This document shows, one piece after another, positions 1 through 4,396 of a stretch of 5,514 nt of DNA; position 1 is the stretch's first letter; every line of letters starts with the position of its first letter. This DNA comes from Flavisolibacter sp. (GTDB lineage: Bacteria; Bacteroidota; Bacteroidia; Chitinophagales; Chitinophagaceae). The notes under the pieces were generated by a model, which saw nothing but the letters and a program-made list of their open reading frames with translations, was not told the DNA's origin and searched no databases. The stretch covers positions 1-5,514 of the forward strand of contig JACDAZ010000482.1 of the NCBI GenBank assembly GCA_013695175.1, written 5' to 3'. The translations under genes and the position numbers were made by a program.

Positions 1-1080
1 CTTAGATACAGTTTGTACATAGTCGTTTTACTCTTTTTCAATACTTTTTTAATATATGCACAAACCGCTTTTCCAAATAATGGCAAAGTAAAAGGCAGCA
101 ATATAAAAGCAACTAAACAAAACTTGCCACTCCCTATCATTGATATGCACATGCATGCCCGCAGTGCCACACACTACGGAACGCCACCGCTTACTATGTG
201 TGCGCCGGCTGATGAAATGCCACTGTGGGATCAAAGGAAACCTATTGAAGACGGATTGGCTGGTACACCATGTAAGAACATGCTGTGGTCGCCCAAGACG
301 GATGATGAGTTGTTGCAGCAAACAATTGCAATGATGAACAAATACAATATTTATGGTGTGCTCGGCGGCAAGCCTGACCTGGTTGCAACATGGATGACTG
401 CTGCACCGGGACGATTTATCCCTGGCTTGGATTTTCGCCTCGACAAAGGAACCATTGCGGGTAGTAAAACACCTGCGACACCACAGGAAATCCGGAATCT
501 ATATCATGCAGGAGCATTTAAGATCCTTGCAGAAGTAACAAACCAATATGCAGGTATTGCACCCGATGATGAACGGGTGCGGCCTTACTGGATATTAGCT
601 GAAGAACTCGATATCCCTGTTGGTATTCATGTAGGTCCTGGTGGTCCCGGTGAAGTATATCTGGGTAACAGCAACTTCCGTGCACGGCTGCAAAGTCCAT
701 TATTGCTGGAAGAAGTTCTGGTAAGGCATCCGCGTTTACGTATATACATCATGCACGCTGGTTATCCAATGTTGGATGATCTGCTTGCACTTCTGTTCAC
801 TTATCCACAAGTCTATGTCGAAGTCGGCATCATTGCTAATGTAGAACCACGTGCCGGTTTTTATCGGTACCTGAAAGCCATCATGGACGCCGGTTATGGT
901 AAACGTGTAATGTTTGGTTCCGACCAGATGATATGGCCTGGATTAATTGAAGCTGCTATCAAGTCCATAGAACAAGCACCATTTCTAAGCAGGCAACAGA
1001 AAAGAGATATCTTTTACAACAATGCAGCACGTTTCCTCAGACTAACCAGGGAGGAGATTGCAGCACATCATCTTAAGTAA
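1..1080 (+). CDS. Secreted amidohydrolase family 2 protein, copy 1 (5' end missing)
   Basis: Predicted metal-dependent TIM-barrel hydrolase or decarboxylase of the amidohydrolase-2 group (COG2159; relatives include ACMSD and gamma-resorcylate decarboxylase); substrate unknown. Counting from the TTG at 13, the expected metal ligands are all present: HxH at H46/H48 (DMHMHA), H206 (GIHVGP), H248 (IMHAG) and D304 (FGSDQM). The C-terminal YNNAARFLRL helix is typical of the group. The only two cysteines are C63 and C87. The N-terminus is a hydrophobic export signal, probably cut in IYA|Q. The frame is open to base 1 (LRYS precedes the TTG codon), and the copy 2 signal peptide starts with MKH, so the true start is probably just upstream of the window and the TTG is an ordinary Leu codon. 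It is followed after 23 bp by copy 2, suggesting co-transcription. Family and fold are secure; the function is not. Confidence 0.9.
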   Translation, partial: LRYSLYIVVLLFFNTFLIYAQTAFPNNGKVKGSNIKATKQNLPLPIIDMHMHARSATHYGTPPLTMCAPADEMPLWDQRKPIEDGLAGTPCKNMLWSPKTDDELLQQTIAMMNKYNIYGVLGGKPDLVATWMTAAPGRFIPGLDFRLDKGTIAGSKTPATPQEIRNLYHAGAFKILAEVTNQYAGIAPDDERVRPYWILAEELDIPVGIHVGPGGPGEVYLGNSNFRARLQSPLLLEEVLVRHPRLRIYIMHAGYPMLDDLLALLFTYPQVYVEVGIIANVEPRAGFYRYLKAIMDAGYGKRVMFGSDQMIWPGLIEAAIKSIEQAPFLSRQQKRDIFYNNAARFLRLTREEIAAHHLK

Positions 1081-1324
1081 AATTTCAAATTAAACAGACA
1101 ACAATGAAGCATCTTTTAATGATTAGTTTTTTCAACCTGTTTTTGATCTGTGGAATTTTTGCACAGAAAGTGCAGCAGAAGAATAGTAACAGAAGCAATA
1201 AGATTCAGCAAACAGTTCCATCAAAAACTCCACTCCCCATCATTGACATGCACATGCATGCAAACAAAGCCGATTTTGCAGGTCCGCCGCCGATACCTTA
1301 TTGTATACATGTAGATGAATGGCC
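1021..1324 (+). repeat. Junction direct repeat, first copy (end of copy 1 to start of copy 2)
   Basis: This block contains the last 60 bases of amidohydrolase copy 1, the 23-bp gap and the first 221 bases of copy 2. It recurs at 2103-2406 with an offset of 1082 bp. My hand count gives 14 mismatches in 304 positions with no net indel. Just outside the block the paralogues diverge sharply (21 mismatches in the 60 bases from 1325). The block is a duplication or gene-conversion tract rather than a uniformly conserved region. Confidence 0.85.
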
Positions 1325-2162
1325 AGTGTCTGCAACAGGAACTGAATGGATGAATGTATTCCTGAAAGATACCAGTTGCAAAAAATTTATCCTGTCGCAA
1401 AAAACAGATGAAGATGTAATGAATAAAACATTCGAGATCATGAGAAGGCGGAATGTATATGCTGTCGCCAGCGGCAGATTAATAGAGCAATGGAAAGCTG
1501 CTGCGCCGGACAGAATTATTTCCAGTCTGTTATATAGAGGTGGTGGTCCCAATCCGTCACCCGATTCTGTTCGAAAGCTGTTTCAATCAGGAATGTACGA
1601 AGTGTTTGGTGAAATAATGGCACAATACGCAGGAACACCACCAAACGATCCTTCATTAGATCCATATTGGGCTTTGCTGGAAGAAATGAATATACCTGTG
1701 GGTATTCATATTGGACCAACACCAATTGGTGCACCTTATATTCCGGGTTGGGAAAATGTTCGTGCACGTTTGCACAGTCCGTTATTGATAGAAGAAGTAC
1801 TGGTTAAATATCCAAAATTGCGTGTTTATATTATGCATGCTGCCTGGCCAATGATAGATGAATTGCTGGCTTTAATGTGGGTGCATCCGCATGTATATGT
1901 AGACATCAGCGGCATTATTTCAGATCTCAATAAACCTGCGTTTTATGATTATATTAAACGAATTGGACAAGCAGGTTTTGGAAACAGGATCATGTTTGGT
2001 TCCGATCAAATGACATGGCCTGAATTGCTGGAGATTGGGATACAAACTATTGAAGAAGCTGATTTTCTTACACCAAAACAAAAAAGAGATATTCTCTATA
2101 ACAATGCAGCACGTTTTCTCAGACTAACCCCGGAGGAGATTGCAGCACATCATCGTAAGTAA
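1104..2162 (+). CDS. Secreted amidohydrolase family 2 protein, copy 2 (intact)
   Basis: 352-residue paralogue of copy 1 and the only copy that is complete and intact here. Residues 1-20 form a Sec signal peptide (MKH, hydrophobic core to GIFA, probable cut A20|Q21), followed by a polar linker to about residue 42 and then the TIM barrel. Metal ligands are H50 and H52 (DMHMHA), H202 (GIHIGP), H245 (IMHAA) and D301 (FGSDQM). C67 and C92 are the only cysteines in the mature chain and match the pair in copy 1, so a periplasmic disulfide is plausible. The ATG at 1104 is chosen because it gives a full signal peptide and lies 23 bp after copy 1. The leader is A-rich with no Shine-Dalgarno site, as is usual in Bacteroidota. 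Copy 2 and copy 3 align without gaps over 352 codons. The reaction is unknown; the family suggests hydrolysis of a C-N or C-O bond, or a non-oxidative decarboxylation. Confidence 0.93.
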   Translation: MKHLLMISFFNLFLICGIFAQKVQQKNSNRSNKIQQTVPSKTPLPIIDMHMHANKADFAGPPPIPYCIHVDEWPVSATGTEWMNVFLKDTSCKKFILSQKTDEDVMNKTFEIMRRRNVYAVASGRLIEQWKAAAPDRIISSLLYRGGGPNPSPDSVRKLFQSGMYEVFGEIMAQYAGTPPNDPSLDPYWALLEEMNIPVGIHIGPTPIGAPYIPGWENVRARLHSPLLIEEVLVKYPKLRVYIMHAAWPMIDELLALMWVHPHVYVDISGIISDLNKPAFYDYIKRIGQAGFGNRIMFGSDQMTWPELLEIGIQTIEEADFLTPKQKRDILYNNAARFLRLTPEEIAAHHRK

Positions 2163-2406
2163 CTTTTTAAATTAAACAGAATACAATGAAGCATCTTTTA
2201 ATGATTAGTTTTTTCAACCTGTTTTTGATCTGGTGAATTTTTGCACAGAAAGTGCAGCCGAAGAATAGTAACAGAAGCAATAAGATTCAGCAAACAGTTC
2301 CATCAAAAACCCCACTCCCCATCATTGACATGCACATGCATGCAAACAAAGCCGATTTTGCGGGTCCGCCGCCGATACCTTATTGTATACATGTAGATGA
2401 ATGGCC
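2103..2406 (+). repeat. Junction direct repeat, second copy (end of copy 2 to start of copy 3)
   Basis: Partner of 1021-1324 at a constant 1082-bp offset, which is the length of copy 2 plus its 23-bp gap. Of the 14 differences, 4 lie in the gene tail, 5 in the gap and 5 in the start of the next gene. Two of the last five are the adjacent TG/GT swap that creates the stop codon in copy 3. Confidence 0.85.
2186..2236 (+). pseudogene. Signal-peptide leader of copy 3, ended by an in-frame TGA
   Basis: The ATG at 2186 begins the same leader as copy 2 (MKHLLMISFFNLFLI) but codons 16-17 read TGG TGA instead of TGT GGA, so translation stops after 16 residues. The reading frame is unchanged after the stop and continues in register with copy 2 to the end of the gene. 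The two differing bases are an adjacent swap (TG to GT). If ribosomes use this ATG they make only a 16-residue peptide. A sequencing or assembly error cannot be excluded from the sequence alone. Confidence 0.8.
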
Positions 2407-3244
2407 GGTAAGTGCTACCGGAGCTGAATGGATGGAAACATTATTTAGTGATACGACATGTAAAAGAGAGATCATGTCGCAAAAAACAGATGAAGATGTG
2501 ATGAATAAAACGCTTCAGATAATGAAGCGGCGAAATGTATATGCAGTGGTGAGCGGCAGGATGACAGAAAAATGGCAGGCCGTTGCGCCGGATCGATTTA
2601 TTCCAAGTCTTCTTTACAGGTCAGATAAAAATGATGCTTCTCCTGATTCTGTCCGTAAACTTTTTCTATCAGGAAAATACCGTGTATTTGGTGAGATCAT
2701 GGCGCAGTATAAAGGAATAGCACCAAATGATCCTTCATTAGATCCTTATTGGGCTGTTCTGGAAGAGTTGAATATACCGGTAGGAATTCATATTGGCCCA
2801 ACACCAATTGGTGCCCCATACATGCCAGGCTGGGAAAAAGTAAGAGCACGGTTACATAGTCCGTTATTGTTAGAAGAAGTACTTATAAAACATCCGCGGC
2901 TGAGGGTATATATTATGCATGCTGCATGGCCCATGATAGATGAATTGCTGGCTTTAATGTGGGTGCATCCGCATGTATATGTAGACATCAGCAGCATTAT
3001 AACCGATCTTTCTAAACCAGCATTTTCTAATTACCTGAAAAGAATCATTGATGCCGGATTCGGTAATAGGGTAATGTATGGGTCTGATCAAATGGTATGG
3101 CCGGAGTTGTTAGATATTGGTATTAATATTATCGAGCAGGCAGATTTTCTTACACCAAAGCAAAAACGAAATATTTTATACAACAATGCGGCACGTTTTC
3201 TTCAGTTAAGTAAAGAAGAAATAGACAGGCATCATGGCAGATGA
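2252..3244 (+). CDS. Amidohydrolase family 2 protein, copy 3 (signal peptide cut off; possible pseudogene)
   Basis: Third paralogue, closest to copy 2. The full-length frame would run from the ATG at 2186 (352 codons, the same as copy 2), but a TGA at 2234-2236 interrupts the signal peptide. GTG at 2252 is the first possible start after the stop and gives 330 residues with no export signal. All metal ligands remain: H28 and H30 (DMHMHA), H180 (GIHIGP), H223 (IMHAA) and D279 (YGSDQM). So does the cysteine pair C45/C70. The rest of the frame is clean, so the lesion is recent or the shortened protein is made and kept in the cytoplasm. No ribosome-binding site is obvious before the GTG, though Bacteroidota often lack one. 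Copy 3 is the last gene of the tandem set and converges on the transposase gene. Whether it is expressed is unclear. Confidence 0.75.
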   Translation: MQPKNSNRSNKIQQTVPSKTPLPIIDMHMHANKADFAGPPPIPYCIHVDEWPVSATGAEWMETLFSDTTCKREIMSQKTDEDVMNKTLQIMKRRNVYAVVSGRMTEKWQAVAPDRFIPSLLYRSDKNDASPDSVRKLFLSGKYRVFGEIMAQYKGIAPNDPSLDPYWAVLEELNIPVGIHIGPTPIGAPYMPGWEKVRARLHSPLLLEEVLIKHPRLRVYIMHAAWPMIDELLALMWVHPHVYVDISSIITDLSKPAFSNYLKRIIDAGFGNRVMYGSDQMVWPELLDIGINIIEQADFLTPKQKRNILYNNAARFLQLSKEEIDRHHGR

Positions 3245-3285
3245 TCTGATCTCAGCCACCGATCTGGAGGAGATTTAAGCCATCT

Positions 3286-3410
3286 GTTCCGAAGGAAAGA
3301 ATATTAAATACAAAGAAAAGGATCAGGTTTAAACCACTTGTCCCGTAGGGATATAATACCGGTAGAAGAATTTTAATTCTGAATAACCAGTCCCGTAGGG
3401 ACGGAATATT
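3286..3410 (+). repeat. Left hairpin repeat array (3 copies)
   Basis: Hairpin cores lie at 3287-3297 (TTCCGAAGGAA, diverged), 3341-3351 (TCCCGTAGGGA) and 3391-3401 (TCCCGTAGGGA), spaced 54 and 50 bp apart, all in the GTA orientation on the + strand. Each core can form a 4-bp stem with a 3-nt loop; the second and third gain a fifth pair from the next bases outward (G.T and G-C). The second copy is followed after 9 nt by GGTAG at 3361-3365. The third copy sits just after the transposase stop codon, whose TAA falls in the AATATTA tail of the repeat. There is no T-tract, so these are not simple terminators. Confidence 0.8.
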
Positions 3411-3870
3411 AATCTAATTTTTGGAAAAGATATCGTTCATCATAATCCACCTCAAATTTTTTCAGGAATTCTACATATTCTTTTAAAAATGTTTTTTTCT
3501 GATGATGAATTTCCTGGTTTTCAATATAGGAAATAACGTTTGGCACTTGTGATTTGCTATATGAAAATGCACCGTATCCTGCTTGCCATTCAAATCTCCC
3601 TCTTACAAATCCTCTCTCATTGATCCATTTGGAGGAACTCCCCTTAATATCCTGCATTAGATCAGAAAGAGATTGAGCAGGTCGCATTCCAAAAAACACA
3701 TGAAGATGATCAGGCATTCCATTAATCGCTAATAATTTATGTTCGTGTTTCTGAATAATTCCTGTTATATACTTGTACAATTCATCTTTCCATTCTGTTT
3801 GAATCAGACTTGATCGCTTTTTAACTGCAAAAATTGACTGGATATGAATTTGTGTATACGTGTTTACCAT
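3409..3870 (-). CDS. IS200-like / REP-associated HUH tyrosine transposase (Y1_Tnp)
   Basis: A 153-residue protein of the Y1 transposase family (IS200/IS605 TnpA; the RAYT branch is likely from context). These enzymes cut and rejoin single-stranded DNA next to hairpins through a 5'-phosphotyrosine link. The HUH motif is H55-L-H57 in MPDHLHVFF. The probable catalytic tyrosine is Y115 in VISYIENQ, followed by the HH at 122-123. The Bacteroidota-type signatures DIKGSSSKWIN (74-84), WQAGYGAFSYS (95-105) and YDERYLF (143-149) are present. Length is normal for the family, with no stop or frameshift, so it looks intact. There is no tnpB or other partner gene nearby. It is convergent with amidohydrolase copy 3 and divergent from the DUF418 gene. 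Hairpin repeats lie 7 nt after its stop and 38 nt before its ATG, and are the obvious candidate substrates. Whether it moves itself or only its repeats is not shown. Confidence 0.93.
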   Translation of the reverse strand: MVNTYTQIHIQSIFAVKKRSSLIQTEWKDELYKYITGIIQKHEHKLLAINGMPDHLHVFFGMRPAQSLSDLMQDIKGSSSKWINERGFVRGRFEWQAGYGAFSYSKSQVPNVISYIENQEIHHQKKTFLKEYVEFLKKFEVDYDERYLFQKLD

Positions 3871-3900
3871 TATCTAATATATTCCATTTTTGAATTTATA

Positions 3901-4011
3901 ATGTTTCATCCCTAAAGGGATTCTAATTCATTTGTCATTTTTGCTAACAATGTTTTATCCCTACGGGATGGGTTTCTAATAAATTTTGCCAGACATATCT
4001 CTACAGGACGG
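3901..4011 (+). repeat. Long direct repeat inside the right array, copy A
   Basis: A segment holding three hairpin cores (3909, 3958, 3998) plus the sequence between them. It matches 4064-4186. The best-conserved part, 3919-3993, differs from 4090-4166 by about four substitutions and two single-base indels in my alignment, including the non-hairpin spacer. This points to a segmental duplication of several repeat units at once. Confidence 0.75.
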
Positions 4012-4063
4012 ATTTATAATATATTCTTATCTACTTTTTTTCTCGTTCGTAATATTTGACTGG

Positions 4064-4186
4064 ATGTTTGTTTTCCCTTCAGGACGTAAGATTCTAATTC
4101 ATTTGTTCATTTTTTTCTACCAATGTTTTATCCCTACCGGATGGATTTCTAATAAATTTTGCCAGAATTCTGTCCCTACGGGACGG
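4064..4186 (+). repeat. Long direct repeat inside the right array, copy B
   Basis: Partner of 3901-4011, with hairpin cores at 4074, 4131 and 4173. Its first core is more decayed than in copy A, while its third core is perfect where copy A is decayed. The two copies have therefore drifted separately since the duplication. Confidence 0.75.
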
Positions 4187-4211
4187 TATATATTATGTAT
4201 CCCGTAGGGAT
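4172..4211. repeat. Head-to-head pair of hairpin repeats
   Basis: Two perfect cores in opposite orientation, 4173-4183 (TAC form) and 4200-4210 (GTA form), are only 16 bases apart. The spacer is AT-rich. The tight inverted pairing resembles the paired REP units called BIMEs in enterobacteria. It could fold either as two small hairpins or as one larger stem, and it is the point where repeat orientation switches. Confidence 0.7.
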
Positions 4212-4360
4212 TATACAATGGTAGATCTAAAAACGGCCTAAACAAACCCCAGTCCCGTAGGGACGAAATATTTAAAATATTCTTGTAAAAAATATGCCTT
4301 TGCCAAAGTTCAGCTTCTATCACATGATTAGGGTATGTGACCAATCCCTACTATTGATTT

Positions 4361-4396
4361 ATTTTATACAATAATGCAAGCCACGTTTTTTTATGA
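4361..4396 (+). pseudogene. Fossil of an amidohydrolase 3' end
   Basis: The 17 bases from 4361 match amidohydrolase copy 3 at 3174 onward with one mismatch. After a 2-base insertion the CACGTTTT stretch also matches. Translated from 4361 the segment reads ILYNNASHVFL and then TGA, against ILYNNAARFLQL in copy 3. The TGA (4394-4396) overlaps the ATG of the DUF418 gene (4393-4395) as ATGA. Upstream in the same frame there is a TGA at 4355, so no functional gene remains. The rest of 4273-4360 shows no clear gene, RNA or terminator; a weak resemblance of AGGGTATGT (4330-4338) to the FGSDQM region of the amidohydrolases is too short to claim. Confidence 0.6.

Larger units (their letters stand above)
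3286..4272. mobile_element. IS200/RAYT-like transposase with flanking hairpin repeat arrays
   Basis: This cluster consists of one HUH transposase gene (- strand, 3409-3870), three hairpin repeats on its 3' side and eight on its 5' side. The layout matches the RAYT/REP arrangement known from other bacteria, where a domesticated IS200-type transposase is bordered by the short palindromes it acts on. Limits are set by the outermost repeat copies; no target-site duplication is expected for this transposase type, so true ends cannot be fixed. It lies between amidohydrolase copy 3 and the DUF418 gene and separates copy 3 from an amidohydrolase fossil at 4361. Confidence 0.7.
3901..4272. repeat. Right hairpin repeat array (8 copies, both orientations)
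   Basis: Cores lie at 3909-3920 (TCCCTAAAGGGA), 3958-3968 (TCCCTACGGGA), 3998-4008 (TCTCTACAGGA), 4074-4084 (TCCCTTCAGGA), 4131-4141 (TCCCTACCGGA), 4173-4183 (TCCCTACGGGA), 4200-4210 (TCCCGTAGGGA) and 4253-4263 (TCCCGTAGGGA). Where orientation can be read, those up to 4183 are in the TAC orientation (- strand, same direction as the transposase); the last two are inverted. Spacing is irregular (27-76 bp). On the - strand a CTACC or CTAAC box (GGTAG/GTTAG) lies exactly 9 nt from the cores at 4131 and 3958; on the + strand GGTAG lies 9 nt after the core at 4200. This array fills most of the 522-bp gap between the transposase and the DUF418 gene. I see no gene in it. Confidence 0.8.

Noticed and set aside
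13..15. TTG as the start of amidohydrolase copy 1
   Set aside because: The frame is open to base 1 and the paralogue signal peptide begins a few residues earlier with a charged MKH; a TTG start would leave no positive n-region.
1137..1154. Lipoprotein signal (lipobox) around Cys16 of copy 2
   Set aside because: The residue before Cys16 is Ile rather than Gly, Ala or Ser, copy 1 has no cysteine there, and an ordinary cut at FA|Q fits better.
2234..2236. Programmed readthrough or selenocysteine at the TGA in copy 3
   Set aside because: The codon sits in a signal peptide where copy 2 has Gly, no suitable structure is visible after it, and a simple two-base swap explains it.
3249..3274. Hairpin after copy 3 (ATCTC/GAGAT) as a terminator
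   Set aside because: Only five pairs with a 16-base loop and no T-run; too weak to call.
3341..4264. Rho-independent terminators
   Set aside because: Stems are only 4-5 bp, T-tracts do not follow, and copies occur in both orientations in runs.
3286..4272. CRISPR array
   Set aside because: The repeated unit is a short palindrome with irregular spacing (27-76 bp), variable sequence and both orientations, and spacers are partly shared. No cas gene is present.
4281..4300. Bacteroidota-type promoter (TTG, TAnnTTTG) before the DUF418 gene
   Set aside because: The best candidate, TGCCTTTG, has one mismatch and the TTG in front is far too close.
3986..4344. Two small overlapping ORFs (3986-4207 +, 4117-4344 -)
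   Set aside because: They lie across the hairpin repeats, their peptides reflect translated repeat sequence, and neither has a recognisable domain.
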